A DNA stretch of 64,000 nucleotides from SpSt-398 sp041752235 (GCA_041752235.1 JBGSHM010000020.1:1-64000); one strand, 5' to 3'; positions 1-8,837 are shown, counted from the first letter of the stretch. The notes: a model not told the origin generated them from the sequence alone. Numbers and translations: made by a program.

Positions 1-123
1 TGGTCTCGCACTTCCAGAAAGCCGCCTCTGGCGGCGGATATAGTTTATAAGGAAAAAAGAAAAAGTTGTAATTCGAGTCGCCAGAGGCGACGGGAGATAG
101 GTGCGATACCAGAGGTCTCGCAC
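1..123. repeat. Paired small palindromes with direct flanks
   Basis: Two short perfect hairpins lie here: GCCGCC-TCT-GGCGGC at 21-35 and GTCGCC-AGA-GGCGAC at 77-91. Their cores are reverse complements of each other. The element is bracketed by the direct repeat GGTCTCGCAC (about 2-11 and 115-123). It looks like a small non-coding repeat of the REP type downstream of the EamA gene. No transposase is visible. Confidence 0.5.
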
Positions 124-159
124 AGCAAGCCTCCGATATCCGTCATCAGACCCCGGACC

Positions 160-1056
160 TCATCCCACCCCCCGCTTCACCCACGAAATAATAACCCCAC
201 TCGTGATGATGCAAAATATCCCGGCCCAGGAGATCAGGTCGGGGAAGGGGTCATTGAGCATCATGCCGATAAAAACACTGAAGATGATATTGGCATACCC
301 TACCGCGGAAACAATACCCGCTTTATCCGAACCGTAGGCGCGGGTAACAAAGTATTGACCAAAAAGCGCGGCCAGACCAAGTAAAAGAAGCAATCCCCAT
401 TCATATCCCTGTGGCCATTTCCAGGCAATAAAAAACACTTCGTCGACGGGAAGGGCAAAAACCGCACGGACCACCATAAACAATACCGGGACCAACACGC
501 CGGTACCAATAAAAGCGAGTACAATAATGCGCGGATCATAATATTTATTCAACCGCCCCACGGTGATATAGGCAAGCGCCGAAGTGATCCCCGATATCAA
601 GCCCGCCAAATGATAATACCAGGGAAAATGCATCACGGGTTTATAAATAAGCAACATCCCCAGGAAACCGAGCAATACCGCCAGTAAAACCCGCTTGCCA
701 TTATACTCCCTGAATAACAAAAAGCTAAACACCGCTATAAACAAGGCCGATGTGAGGTTATAACTCATGGCCGTTCCCAGCGGAATATGAAGGATACAAT
801 AAAGCAGGGTGTACAATGCGGTAGTGCCCATCAAACCCCGAAACAGCAACAAATGAAATTTACCTCCCTGACTGGCAGGTGGCCGGGCAATCAAACTGGC
901 CGCGAGAAATACAAGTCCAATGAGGTTGCGATAAAACACCAACTGCCCGGCATTGAAGTTTCCTTTTAATGCCTTGGCGGCTCCCCCCATGATGGAAAAC
1001 CCCATTGCAGCGAGCAACATGTAAAATACCCCTTTATATTTTTCTTGAATATTCAT
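160..1056 (-). CDS. DMT-superfamily EamA-type membrane transporter
   Basis: Integral inner-membrane protein of about 298 residues with roughly ten hydrophobic segments arranged as two EamA repeats, the usual size and layout of drug/metabolite transporters. Typical features are the early GFSIMGGAAKAL segment, FYRNLIGLVF at the end of the second helix, and the second-repeat LLGLAALFGQYFVTRAY. The substrate cannot be read from sequence. The ATG at 1056 is preferred over an in-frame ATG at 1086, because the ten extra residues would be encoded by the intergenic palindrome next to it. It is the last minus-strand gene of its group, 70 bp after the aminotransferase. Confidence 0.85.
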   Translation of the reverse strand: MNIQEKYKGVFYMLLAAMGFSIMGGAAKALKGNFNAGQLVFYRNLIGLVFLAASLIARPPASQGGKFHLLLFRGLMGTTALYTLLYCILHIPLGTAMSYNLTSALFIAVFSFLLFREYNGKRVLLAVLLGFLGMLLIYKPVMHFPWYYHLAGLISGITSALAYITVGRLNKYYDPRIIVLAFIGTGVLVPVLFMVVRAVFALPVDEVFFIAWKWPQGYEWGLLLLLGLAALFGQYFVTRAYGSDKAGIVSAVGYANIIFSVFIGMMLNDPFPDLISWAGIFCIITSGVIISWVKRGVG

Positions 1057-1059
1057 TCT

Positions 1060-1126
1060 TTGCGCTCCCCTGCGTCCTTGCGCCATTGCGGTTAAGCTTT
1101 ACCGCAAGGGCGCAAGGACGCAAGGA
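1060..1126. repeat. Palindromic 'TACCGC' repeat (family 1)
   Basis: Inverted repeat with arms of about 26 nt around a short GCTT loop, containing the core TTACCGCAAGGGCGCAAGG. It is the first of at least ten family-1 elements in the window. It separates the aminotransferase from the EamA gene and could act as a transcript-stabilising or terminating hairpin. Confidence 0.7.
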
Positions 1127-2269
1127 TTATAGATTCTGTAATCTGGAAACTGCTTCCTCCAGGGTTTCCTCCTTTTTGGCAAAACAAAACCGCACCACCT
1201 TGTTATCCTCACCCGACTGGTAAAATGCGGAAACTGGGATGGTAGCTACCCCGTATTCCTTTGTCACCCGAATGGCAAAGTCCTTATCCCCTTCATCACT
1301 GATCCGGTTGTATCTGGCACAGATAAAATAACTCCCATGGCTATCCAACAGATCAAAGCGGGTGTTTTTCATCAGGGAAATAAAATGATCTCTTTTCTTT
1401 TGCATAAACCCTGAGAGGGAAATATAGGCCTCTTTATTTTTCAAATATTCCGCCAGCGCAATCTGGGTAGGCGTAAAACAACTGAAGGAATTGAACTGGT
1501 GTACCTTGGTAAACTCTTTCATCAGGGGTGCCGGGGCGATGCAATAGCCAAGTTTCCAACCGGTGCAGTTATACACTTTTCCAAAAGAAAAGCAGACAAA
1601 GCTTCTTTCGAGCAGATCACTGTACCGAAGAATGCTCCGATGCGGCAGCTCATCAAAGATCAGGTGTTCATATACCTCGTCACTCACAATAAAGATATTC
1701 GTACCCTTCGTGATCTCGCGTAATTGCTGAATATCCTCTTCACTCAACACTGCACCTGTTGGGTTATGGGGAGAATTGATAAGTATGGCTTTTGTACGGG
1801 GTGTAATGGCCCCGCGCACCTGGTCCCAGTCAATATGATAATCCGGATACACCAGCGAGATCCGTACCGCCCGGGCACCATTCACCTCTACATTGGGGAT
1901 ATAACTGTCATAGGCTGGTTCGAATACAATGACCTCATCACCTGGATGCAGAATAGCAGTTAAGGCGGAATAAATGGCATAGGTACCTCCGGGTGTGATC
2001 ACCACTTCCGTATCGGGATTGATCGTCGTTCCATAGAGATACTTCACTTTTTCGGCAATCGCTTCGCGTAGGGGAAGCCAACCTGGCATCGGTGCATATT
2101 GGTTATACCCGCCCCGCATGGCCCTGGCCACCAACTCAACCAGCTCCGCATTCATCGGAAAATCCGGAAAACCCTGACCGAGGTTTATGGCCTTGTGCGC
2201 CGTGGCCAGTCCGCTCATGACAGTGAAAATGGTGGTGCCGACGTTGGGAAGTTTGGAATGTATGGTCAC
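1127..2269 (-). CDS. PLP-dependent aminotransferase (methionine/kynurenine type)
   Basis: Class I/II fold-type I aminotransferase of 380 residues, the family's normal length, acting in the cytoplasm. The N-terminal INLGQGFPDF, the SPHNPTGAV substrate/PLP loop near residues 166-174, SDEVYEHL, and the SFGKVYNCTGWKLG motif with the PLP-binding Lys231 are all visible. This combination matches the YbdL / kynurenine-oxoglutarate transaminase group, which prefers methionine, kynurenine or other hydrophobic amino acids. The specificity call is inference from motif similarity. It is on the minus strand with the EamA exporter 70 bp downstream, so an amino-acid catabolism/export pairing is possible but not shown. 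Confidence 0.85.
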   Translation of the reverse strand: MTIHSKLPNVGTTIFTVMSGLATAHKAINLGQGFPDFPMNAELVELVARAMRGGYNQYAPMPGWLPLREAIAEKVKYLYGTTINPDTEVVITPGGTYAIYSALTAILHPGDEVIVFEPAYDSYIPNVEVNGARAVRISLVYPDYHIDWDQVRGAITPRTKAILINSPHNPTGAVLSEEDIQQLREITKGTNIFIVSDEVYEHLIFDELPHRSILRYSDLLERSFVCFSFGKVYNCTGWKLGYCIAPAPLMKEFTKVHQFNSFSCFTPTQIALAEYLKNKEAYISLSGFMQKKRDHFISLMKNTRFDLLDSHGSYFICARYNRISDEGDKDFAIRVTKEYGVATIPVSAFYQSGEDNKVVRFCFAKKEETLEEAVSRLQNL

Positions 2270-2281
2270 GAGTTTTTGTAA

Positions 2282-2386
2282 AAATAAGGAATAAGGAATT
2301 TGAAATATGGAATAAGAAAATGGGAATTCATCTTGCTTTCACACCTACTTACTTATTTCTTATTTCAAATTCCTTATTCCTTATTT
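2282..2386. repeat. Perfect 26-bp inverted repeat at a gene end
   Basis: Arms at 2282-2307 and 2361-2386 are exact reverse complements (26/26) and are AT-rich (AAATAAGGAATAAGG core), with a loop of about 53 nt. The right arm runs into the 3' end of the OmpR-type regulator gene and encodes its last few residues and stop. It may fold as a transcript-end hairpin. It belongs to a different family from the TACCGC repeats. Confidence 0.75.
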
Positions 2387-3069
2387 ATCAAAAACCGATA
2401 TCCAATCCCTTTGATCGTAAGAATCTCCAGTGCCGGATCATCTTTCAAATAGCCACGAAGTTTTGTAATATATACATCCAGGTTGCGGGAATTGAAGAAG
2501 GAGTCGTTCCCCCAGAGCAGGTTGAGAATATCTTTTCGGTCAATGATCTTTTCGCGATTCTCGTAAAGGATCTTCAGTAATTCCGTCTCGCGATAAGAGA
2601 GTTTTCGCTCTTCTTTTCCGTTTACCAATACCTGCCGGTGAAGGTGAAACTGAAGTTTGCCCATGGCCACCGAATCGGTCATGGGTTTGGCGCCTGTATC
2701 CATTCTTGTCTTAAGCGCATGTTGTATACGGATGATCAGCTCCTCCATACTAAAGGGCTTACGGATATAATCATTTCCACCGAGGGAGAAACCTTTTACC
2801 ACATCTTCGGTCTGCGTCTTGGCCGTAAGAAATATAATAGGGACCGTTTCATCCACTGCCCGTATCTCATCAGCAATGGTAAACCCATCCTTATTGGGAA
2901 GCATCACATCCAGCACACAGATATCGGGTTTTATTTTTTGAAAAAGAGGAAAGGCTTTGGCGCCATCCCCTTCCATCGCAACCGTAAAGCCACGACTCTC
3001 CAGGCTTTCCTTGACGATCTTTCCCAGGAAGAGTTCATCCTCGATGTACAATACTTTGGTTTCAGCCAT
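2374..3069 (-). CDS. OmpR/PhoB-family response regulator
   Basis: Cytoplasmic transcription regulator of 231 residues. Residues 1-120 form a receiver domain with the acidic pair Glu10-Asp11, phospho-acceptor Asp54 (CVLDVMLP), Thr82 and Lys104 (RKPFS). Residues about 130-229 form a winged-helix trans_reg_C domain ending in LTIKGIGYRFLI. Its start overlaps the stop of the upstream histidine kinase gene by 8 bp, so the two are translationally coupled and form a cognate pair. Target genes are not evident. The last codons lie in a perfect 26-bp inverted repeat. Confidence 0.93.
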   Translation of the reverse strand: MAETKVLYIEDELFLGKIVKESLESRGFTVAMEGDGAKAFPLFQKIKPDICVLDVMLPNKDGFTIADEIRAVDETVPIIFLTAKTQTEDVVKGFSLGGNDYIRKPFSMEELIIRIQHALKTRMDTGAKPMTDSVAMGKLQFHLHRQVLVNGKEERKLSYRETELLKILYENREKIIDRKDILNLLWGNDSFFNSRNLDVYITKLRGYLKDDPALEILTIKGIGYRFLINKE

Positions 3070-4618
3070 GTTGTTTGGGCAGATTGATGATAAAGGTAGT
3101 GCCTTTACCGGTTTCGCTGTTCACCTCTACGGTTCCGCCATGTTTGGCCACTACCTCGGCCGCATAGCTAAGCCCCAATCCATACCCTTTCACATTATGG
3201 GTATCACCAGCGGGTACGCGGAAGAATTTCTCAAAAACCTTTTGCCGGTATTCGGGAGGAATTCCCACACCCTTATCAGAAACAGCGATCTGTACCATAG
3301 CCCCTTTATCGGCTAAGGCAACTTTTATTTGTGGCGCCTCGGGAGAATATTTGAGTGCATTGTCTACCAGATTATATAACAAACTGGTGATATGCATTTT
3401 ATCAGCGAGCAAGGTAAAATCATTCCCTTCCGTAATGATCTCCGCGCTGGCGTGAAACTTTTCGAACTGTAAACGAAAACTCGACACCACCTCTTCGGTC
3501 ACCTGCTTAAGGTCAAATGATTCCTTGCGCAGGTCCATCTCTTTGTTCTCAAACATGGATAGCTTGAGTACTTTATCTACCAGCAGGGAAAGCCGGTTTA
3601 ATTCATTCTGGGATATATCCAGGTATTCCTTTGTCCTTGCCGGGTCATTGATGGCATTGAAGTTCTTTAATGCCTCAATGGCCACACCAACGGTCGCGAT
3701 GGGGGTTTTTAATTCATGGGTCACATTGCTGATAAAATCATTTTTCATGGCGGTCAGTCTTCGTTGCCGCATCAGGTTGCGATAGAGAAAGACAAGCGAA
3801 ACAATGGTAACACCTATCAGAAACAGGGAAAACAGGATCGGGAGCAGGAGCCGGTTGAGCAAATAGGGCAGGGTATTTCCCAGCACCAGTTCATAGGTCA
3901 TGGGGTGGGTAAAACCCAGCACTACTTTATTGTTATCGGGTATTTCACGCATCCGCTGTGCCATTCCGGGTTCAAAAGGGGGAAAGGGCCCACCGCGCAT
4001 CCGGTCATTTTTGTCTTTGGTGCCTGCTGTCCGGACTATGGTAAACGGTACACTTATCTTTTCCTTTTTCAAGGTGGCGGTAAAGGCGGAATCAATGGCC
4101 TGATTGCTCAGGGTGTCTTGCAGCGAATCGATCCGGTAAAGAAAACTCAATAAGCCATTGCCCTTATCAGTGGGTTCAAAGCTGCGGGTACTATCCCGGC
4201 TGATCATGATATTGTTTTTCTCATCACTAAAAACAATGGTCGATCGAACGGAATGTTTTTTAGATAAGGAATCGCCTACTCTTTTACCGATAGCATTGAC
4301 AAGACCAGCCACATCCTGTCCCCGGTTCACTTTGATCCGTAGCTGTTCGCCTTCTTTATCGGTAAAATCGATATCCAGTCGGGTCATGCTGTCACCTTCC
4401 AGCTCCTGAATTCTAAAAGCGGCTGCCTGAAGCCCCATCAGGGTTTCGCGAAAATGGATATTGGTACGCTGAGCCAGAGCCTTTTTCTCCCGGTCATAGC
4501 TGTTCTTTAGCCAATAACCCTGGAAACCGGCAATGACCAGCAAGGTCAACCCGATCAGCAGGATCTCACGGTCACGGTGCCGTACGGTATTGTTGGAGGA
4601 AGGAATCTGCCTGTTCAT
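3062..4618 (-). CDS. Membrane sensor histidine kinase
   Basis: Sensor kinase of 518 residues. The N-terminal TM helix is around 18-38 and a second TM around 268-290, enclosing a periplasmic sensing domain of about 230 residues with no recognisable fold. This is followed by the HisKA H-box (FISNVTHELKTPIA) and a HATPase_c domain with the N box (LYNLVDNALKYS), G1 (DKGVGIP) and G2 (GYGLGLSY). It phosphorylates the overlapping OmpR-type regulator (8-bp overlap). The signal is unknown. The divergent GLPGLI gene starts 126 bp away on the other strand. Confidence 0.92.
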   Translation of the reverse strand: MNRQIPSSNNTVRHRDREILLIGLTLLVIAGFQGYWLKNSYDREKKALAQRTNIHFRETLMGLQAAAFRIQELEGDSMTRLDIDFTDKEGEQLRIKVNRGQDVAGLVNAIGKRVGDSLSKKHSVRSTIVFSDEKNNIMISRDSTRSFEPTDKGNGLLSFLYRIDSLQDTLSNQAIDSAFTATLKKEKISVPFTIVRTAGTKDKNDRMRGGPFPPFEPGMAQRMREIPDNNKVVLGFTHPMTYELVLGNTLPYLLNRLLLPILFSLFLIGVTIVSLVFLYRNLMRQRRLTAMKNDFISNVTHELKTPIATVGVAIEALKNFNAINDPARTKEYLDISQNELNRLSLLVDKVLKLSMFENKEMDLRKESFDLKQVTEEVVSSFRLQFEKFHASAEIITEGNDFTLLADKMHITSLLYNLVDNALKYSPEAPQIKVALADKGAMVQIAVSDKGVGIPPEYRQKVFEKFFRVPAGDTHNVKGYGLGLSYAAEVVAKHGGTVEVNSETGKGTTFIINLPKQHG

Positions 4619-4728
4619 TCAAACAAAAATAGACCTTTCCCTCAGCCCTCTTTGCCCTTGTTAACCTTAATTAACCTTTTTGAAAGGTGCATTAACGGAC
4701 TCCCATTCCAGGGGGAATTAGCTTTGGC

Positions 4729-4736
4729 ACAAATAT
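4729..4736 (+). promoter_or_regulatory. Putative Bacteroidota -7 box
   Basis: TAGCTTTG matches the TAnnTTTG consensus of the Bacteroidota primary sigma factor and lies 8 bp before the chosen ATG of the GLPGLI gene. No clear TTTG -33 box is seen at the expected distance, and the short leader would make the transcript nearly leaderless. Treat it as suggestive only. Confidence 0.35.
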
Positions 4737-4744
4737 TAAATCTC

Positions 4745-5536
4745 ATGAAGCGTATTGCACTTTTGCTTGTCTTGTCCCTCACGGGCTCCCTGCTTTGGGC
4801 CCAGCAAACCCAGGGACGTATTGTTTATGAACGCACTTCCAAGTTGAGGATCCAGATCGGGGGCAATAATCCGGCCTTCTCCAATGCCATTCCACAGGAG
4901 AGAAAGGACCGGTTTGAACTGCTTTTTGCCAATAACCAAACCCTATGGCGGGCCATGCCGGATATGGGGGAAGATGAAATGAGTTTTGGCGGCGAAGGCG
5001 CCCAGATCCGAATGATTATGCCCGGCTCGCAGGATATCAGTTTCAGCGATCTGCCGGAAATGAGAAAAGTTGACTACCGAGAGCTGTTTGGAAAGAATTT
5101 CCTTGTAGCTGATACCATCAACCGTCTCAATTGGAAGTTGAGTGATGAAACAAAGGAGATACTCGGTCATAAATGCCGCAAAGCCACCAGCAGCCGTACA
5201 CAGGCAAGTATGCGGATGAATAATGACAATGGGGTAATCACCCGGCAGGAAATGACCGACACCCTGGAGATCACGGCCTGGTTTGCCACCGATATGCCTG
5301 TATTTGCCGGACCATTGATCTATCAGGGTCAGTTGCCCGGTGCTGTACTTGAAGTCACTGAAGGTGATCGTGTCAGCATTGTCGCTGTAGAAATATCAGA
5401 TAAAGTAGATACCAAAGAGATCAAAGAACCCAAAGGCGGGAAAAAGATCACACAAGCGGAATTTGTAAAAGAAAGAGAGAAAATGATGAAGGAGATGCAG
5501 GAGAATGGGGGGATGCAATTCCGGATGCGCAATTAA
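4745..5536 (+). CDS. GLPGLI family secreted protein
   Basis: Predicted exported protein of 263 residues. The ATG at 4745 is chosen because it opens a clean Sec signal peptide (MKRIALLLVLSLTGSLLWAQ). The longer in-frame extension upstream does not look like a signal sequence. The C-terminal half carries the family signature region, here in the variant AWFATDMPV..GPLIYQGQLPGAVLEV, where the name motif GLPGLI reads GQLPGAVL. Residues 165-200 (ILGHKCRKATS) are also typical of the family. GLPGLI proteins are Bacteroidota-specific envelope proteins of unknown biochemical role. It is divergent from the sensor kinase gene. Confidence 0.85.
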   Translation: MKRIALLLVLSLTGSLLWAQQTQGRIVYERTSKLRIQIGGNNPAFSNAIPQERKDRFELLFANNQTLWRAMPDMGEDEMSFGGEGAQIRMIMPGSQDISFSDLPEMRKVDYRELFGKNFLVADTINRLNWKLSDETKEILGHKCRKATSSRTQASMRMNNDNGVITRQEMTDTLEITAWFATDMPVFAGPLIYQGQLPGAVLEVTEGDRVSIVAVEISDKVDTKEIKEPKGGKKITQAEFVKEREKMMKEMQENGGMQFRMRN

Positions 5537-5550
5537 CCTCCCAGCGCTTC

Positions 5551-5607
5551 ATTGCGTCTTAGCATCCTGGCGGTAAAATGTAACCGCTAAGACGCTAAGG
5601 CGCAATG
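5551..5607. repeat. Family-1 palindromic repeat
   Basis: Inverted repeat with arms of about 26 nt (ATTGCGTCTTAGCATCCTGG pairing with the TAACCGCTAAGACGC side) and almost no loop. It lies between the GLPGLI gene and the SecA-like gene. Confidence 0.65.
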
Positions 5608-5620
5608 TAACGCCGGGATT

Positions 5621-6187
5621 GTGTTAATTTTATGTTCTAAAGCATCCAGCAACTTGTTCAATCTCTTTAATAAAAAGCAGGCACCAAAATTCCAGGACAT
5701 CGTCTGGATACATGGCCCGGCAAAAAAATCAGGATTACTAACTTTACTAAATGATAAACCCGGCGCCGTATTGATCGCCTGGTTCGAAGAAACCCGGGAA
5801 GCGTTTTCGCAATTCCTTCAATCACGGGGAATCGATAATCCCGTTTATCTATACCGGGAACTACACACCTCTCAGGCTACTGGCAAACCGATCATTTTTC
5901 TCGAACACTATCCCTTAGCCGAAAAGGAAAAAGAGTTGTTTCAAAATTTCACCGGACAGGAGATACTTGTACTGAGCGCCCTCGACGAACCGCTGTTCAA
6001 GCGTTTTGGCGGGGACAAGATCGTGGACATGATGAAGAAACTGGGTATGGATGAAGCTGAATCCATTTCGCATAACCTAATCAGTTCGGCGATCACGAAT
6101 GCGCAGGAAAAGATCGCCAAAAAGATCACGCTCGAACAAACCGCAAGGTCTGCAGGGGAGTGGTTGGAGCGAAATTTCCCCGCCTAA
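5621..6187 (+). CDS. Orphan SecA-like domain protein
   Basis: Protein of at most 188 residues with no signal peptide. Residues about 125-172 (DEPLFKRFGGDKIVDMMKKL, then GMDEAESISH and ITNAQEKIAKK) closely resemble the end of SecA's second nucleotide-binding domain and the start of its helical scaffold (in SecA: MRIFASDRV..MMRKLGM..EAIEH..AIANAQRKVE). The preceding part (GAVLIAWFEETREAFSQFLQ) resembles a helicase-C Rossmann strand, so this looks like a reduced NBD2 without Walker A or the preprotein-binding domain. Activity as an ATPase is unlikely. The start is uncertain: GTG at 5621 or TTG at 5654 (MFNLFNKKQ), with no ATG in frame. It overlaps the convergent downstream gene's stop by 4 bp. 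Confidence 0.7.
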   Translation: MLILCSKASSNLFNLFNKKQAPKFQDIVWIHGPAKKSGLLTLLNDKPGAVLIAWFEETREAFSQFLQSRGIDNPVYLYRELHTSQATGKPIIFLEHYPLAEKEKELFQNFTGQEILVLSALDEPLFKRFGGDKIVDMMKKLGMDEAESISHNLISSAITNAQEKIAKKITLEQTARSAGEWLERNFPA

Positions 6188-7452
6188 TTTTCTTTTGTGG
6201 CCACTTTACGGGTGGAACCCAGACCGGCAACAAAATTCAACGCCGCTATCAGGTTGCCCCCTTTGCTGATCGTTCCATCAAAATTGCGACCAAAAGCAAA
6301 ACTGAGTTTTTGATTCTTCCAGAGGGCATATTCAGCATTCATTACAAAACGCCAGGAAGGTTCGAGGTCTGATTTTCCCAATACACTCCGGTAGAGCAAT
6401 TCGCTGCTGAGCGCAAAACGGCCTTCCACCCCATTGATTAACAATCTTCCTCCCGCATCAAAGGTGGAGACCTTATCGGTGCTCAGATTTCCTTGTGGAT
6501 CGGCAAAGATCGATTCGGGTTGATAGAGATAGCGAAGTATAAATAGAGAAGTAATCCCTTTATTCCCGTTCTCATTTCCCATCGTCAGCCAGGCACCGGC
6601 TTTGGAGGTACGGCTATTGTCAAACCGGTTGGCCGGAAAATCAACAACGATCCCCGAAGCAAAATCTATAAAAAAGCCCTTCCGCTCCTGAGTAAAGGAA
6701 CTGGCCGTTGCCTTTAGTTTCTGATATACTTCACTCGCTTCAGCTACCTCTGAACGCAGTTCCTGCATCGCTTCATTGGATTCATTGCCGATCAATACTT
6801 CCAACGAATCGATCGCTTTGGTTAAGAAGGTTGCACGTTGCTTCTCAGCATCTGTCCAATTGGCGCTGGGTTTTTTAATGATGCTTTTTAATTCCACCTT
6901 ATACACACTTACTTGTTCGTTGTGGGCATTTGACTGGCTGATCTGCTCGTACGCATTCAACAGGAGCTTTTGCAGTTTAATCATGGAGTCATAAACCTTT
7001 TCCGTTTGCCCCGTCCATCCCGGTCTTTTGATCGAAAACTTGATACCAAAGGCGAGCTTAGTGGTTTTCAGGCTATCCACATCATCCCCACCATCGGGAC
7101 CGAGCCTTGAGTAGCCGGCTGAAACGACAAAGGTCTGAGGAATGGTATACTTATTATCATTAAACGTATTGAGCAGGTATTTCTTTCGCTTCATCAGAAA
7201 GGGAGCCAGTTCCACCGCATAGGCATCCGGTATGGAAAAATTGGTGGTGGCATTTTGAAGCGATAGCCTAAACTCGGTTATATCACTGGGTCTTTCGATC
7301 AGGCTGGGTGAAATACCCAGCAGGTTAAAGGCCGGAGAAGACGGTGATTTAAGCAGATCCAGTTTGATGGTGGTATCAATATCGGATTCCTGGGCGTTGA
7401 GACGGATCACCAGGAACAGCGAAAGCAGAATAGTTATTACACGAGTTTTCAT
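6184..7452 (-). CDS. Secreted/outer-membrane protein of unknown function
   Basis: Predicted exported protein of 422 residues with signal peptide MKTRVITILLSLFLVIRLNAQ. The C-terminal half contains alternating hydrophobic strands typical of an outer-membrane beta barrel (for example SLFILRYLYQ, WRFVMNAEYALW, KLSFAFGRNFDG). The middle (residues about 150-240) is predicted helical or coiled coil. I do not recognise a named family. It is the last gene of a minus-strand group with two other unknown proteins (7463-7870 and 7895-8698), 10 bp and 34 bp apart respectively, so the three probably act together at the envelope. Confidence 0.7.
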   Translation of the reverse strand: MKTRVITILLSLFLVIRLNAQESDIDTTIKLDLLKSPSSPAFNLLGISPSLIERPSDITEFRLSLQNATTNFSIPDAYAVELAPFLMKRKKYLLNTFNDNKYTIPQTFVVSAGYSRLGPDGGDDVDSLKTTKLAFGIKFSIKRPGWTGQTEKVYDSMIKLQKLLLNAYEQISQSNAHNEQVSVYKVELKSIIKKPSANWTDAEKQRATFLTKAIDSLEVLIGNESNEAMQELRSEVAEASEVYQKLKATASSFTQERKGFFIDFASGIVVDFPANRFDNSRTSKAGAWLTMGNENGNKGITSLFILRYLYQPESIFADPQGNLSTDKVSTFDAGGRLLINGVEGRFALSSELLYRSVLGKSDLEPSWRFVMNAEYALWKNQKLSFAFGRNFDGTISKGGNLIAALNFVAGLGSTRKVATKEN

Positions 7453-7462
7453 TGAAATAGGT

Positions 7463-7870
7463 TTATTGAAAAAACAGGATCGTGATTTTGTAACCTACCG
7501 AGTCACCTTGCGATTGCACGGTACGCTTCAGGGAAATGCTGTATTCTTCCACGCCACCTTTCAGGATCATGTCCAGGGAAGTGAGATCGGTGTCATGCGA
7601 AACATCGGATACCAATGTATAAATCGTCATTTCCTGCCCTCGCAATTCTGCATTGGTTCCCAGGTCCAGGTCTTCAATAGAGCCTTCCTGTTCCTTTACG
7701 AGGGTTGAGCTCTCGAGTTTTACGGTACTGATGGCCGATTGACCGGTAGCGCCGGGAAAAAGGTCAAGCTGTACATGTCGGTCGGAATCCTCCACCTTGT
7801 ACATTCCAAAATGGGCGGTGCGTTCATCCGATTCGTTGACGAGTGTCTTAAGTGCTTTTTTCTTTGCCAT
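7463..7870 (-). CDS. Hypothetical protein (operon with barrel and membrane protein)
   Basis: Small soluble-looking protein of 135 residues, starting MAKKKALKTLVNESDERTAH, without signal peptide or TM segment. The C-terminal 60 residues are beta-rich (EEYSISLKRTVQ, VGYKITILFFQ). No family recognised. Gene spacing of 10 bp to the barrel protein and 24 bp from the membrane protein supports co-transcription. The product could be the cytoplasmic member of a small envelope system, which is inference from order only. Confidence 0.6.
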   Translation of the reverse strand: MAKKKALKTLVNESDERTAHFGMYKVEDSDRHVQLDLFPGATGQSAISTVKLESSTLVKEQEGSIEDLDLGTNAELRGQEMTIYTLVSDVSHDTDLTSLDMILKGGVEEYSISLKRTVQSQGDSVGYKITILFFQ

Positions 7871-7894
7871 ATAAAAAGGTGTTATGAGGTTTGA

Positions 7895-8698
7895 TTAAGG
7901 TGTTCTTCTGCGGGTGGTATCTCCACTTATTGTATTGACGTAGTTTTTATACACTTCGCCAATAGACTTGATCTCGCGGGCATCAATGGTCAGAATATAA
8001 TTGGTCAGGTTATTAATGGTCACGGTGTTCATGTTGATCAGCGAATCGGTCTCGCGCAGGTAGCGGTTGGTATCGATCCGGGTAGATCCGGAATCCTTGC
8101 CTTTGATCTCGGTAATGTTAAAAAGGCTGGTGTTCTGTAGCATTGATAATTGTCCCACAATATTTGCTTCCGCTTTAGTATAATTCATATAACTCCCAAT
8201 ATTCTGATTAAAGTTTTCCTGCTGCTTAAAGACCACAGGGAAAAAACCACAAAAGGTCACCACCATGAGAATGGCCAGAAAAAGCGCTTTGAGTGGCTCG
8301 GAGCTTCCTCCCCATCCCTTGTTAATCACTATAAAAAGCACTACGCCTCCTACGCAGGAAAAAAGCATGGTAAGTATGAGTACGCCATAATAGTTACGGA
8401 AAAAGAGGGTACTCAATTCGAGGTAATGAGTTTTCCGGGTAGCCAATACCTTTTGCTGGGTCTTAATGGTTTTAAACTGGGTCTCCGTCATCAGATCTGG
8501 CTTTGAAACTTTATCGATATGTTGCTGGATAAGGTCCTGAGAATTGGAAAAAGGGCGCATCATATTTACAGCCACATTGCCCATTTGCACATTAGCAATC
8601 AGAAACACGATGGCGGCAGTCAATACTACCGAGGAAAAGACAATGATGGATTTCACCTTGTCGGTCTGAGCGCGGTAAAGGGATAAGGGGGATAACAT
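7895..8698 (-). CDS. Hypothetical three-TM membrane protein
   Basis: Protein of 267 residues with hydrophobic segments near 19-40 (IIVFSSVVLTAAIVFLIANV), 103-127 and 139-161, and a long extracytoplasmic or cytoplasmic loop between the first two. The C-terminal 100 residues are hydrophilic and predicted helical. No family recognised. It heads the three-gene minus-strand group 8698-6184. A 15-bp hairpin lies 53 bp upstream of its start and separates it from the frameshifted response regulator. Confidence 0.65.
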   Translation of the reverse strand: MLSPLSLYRAQTDKVKSIIVFSSVVLTAAIVFLIANVQMGNVAVNMMRPFSNSQDLIQQHIDKVSKPDLMTETQFKTIKTQQKVLATRKTHYLELSTLFFRNYYGVLILTMLFSCVGGVVLFIVINKGWGGSSEPLKALFLAILMVVTFCGFFPVVFKQQENFNQNIGSYMNYTKAEANIVGQLSMLQNTSLFNITEIKGKDSGSTRIDTNRYLRETDSLINMNTVTINNLTNYILTIDAREIKSIGEVYKNYVNTISGDTTRRRTP

Positions 8699-8750
8699 GG
8701 TTTGGTTGGTTTTCTTAAAGCAATTTCGTCATTCGGTCAGGGGCAAAATA

Positions 8751-8786
8751 CCGTGAAATAACGGAATCTGCTCCGTTAATTCACGG
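8751..8786 (-). promoter_or_regulatory. 15-bp inverted repeat upstream of membrane gene
   Basis: The arms 8751-8765 and 8772-8786 pair with one mismatch in 15 around a 6-nt loop (ATCTGC). It lies between the response regulator stop (8838) and the start of the membrane protein (8698). It is neither a TACCGC-family repeat nor followed by a strong T run, so it could be an operator, an attenuator or a weak terminator. Confidence 0.5.
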
Positions 8787-8837
8787 AGTCAGCCTAGGTG
8801 GAAATCCTGATGTCAAAGGAGTTTCAAATTCAGGGGT

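Noticed and set aside
4577..4744. Upstream extension of the GLPGLI protein
   Set aside because: The extension overlaps the divergent kinase gene and would bury the signal peptide that starts at 4745.
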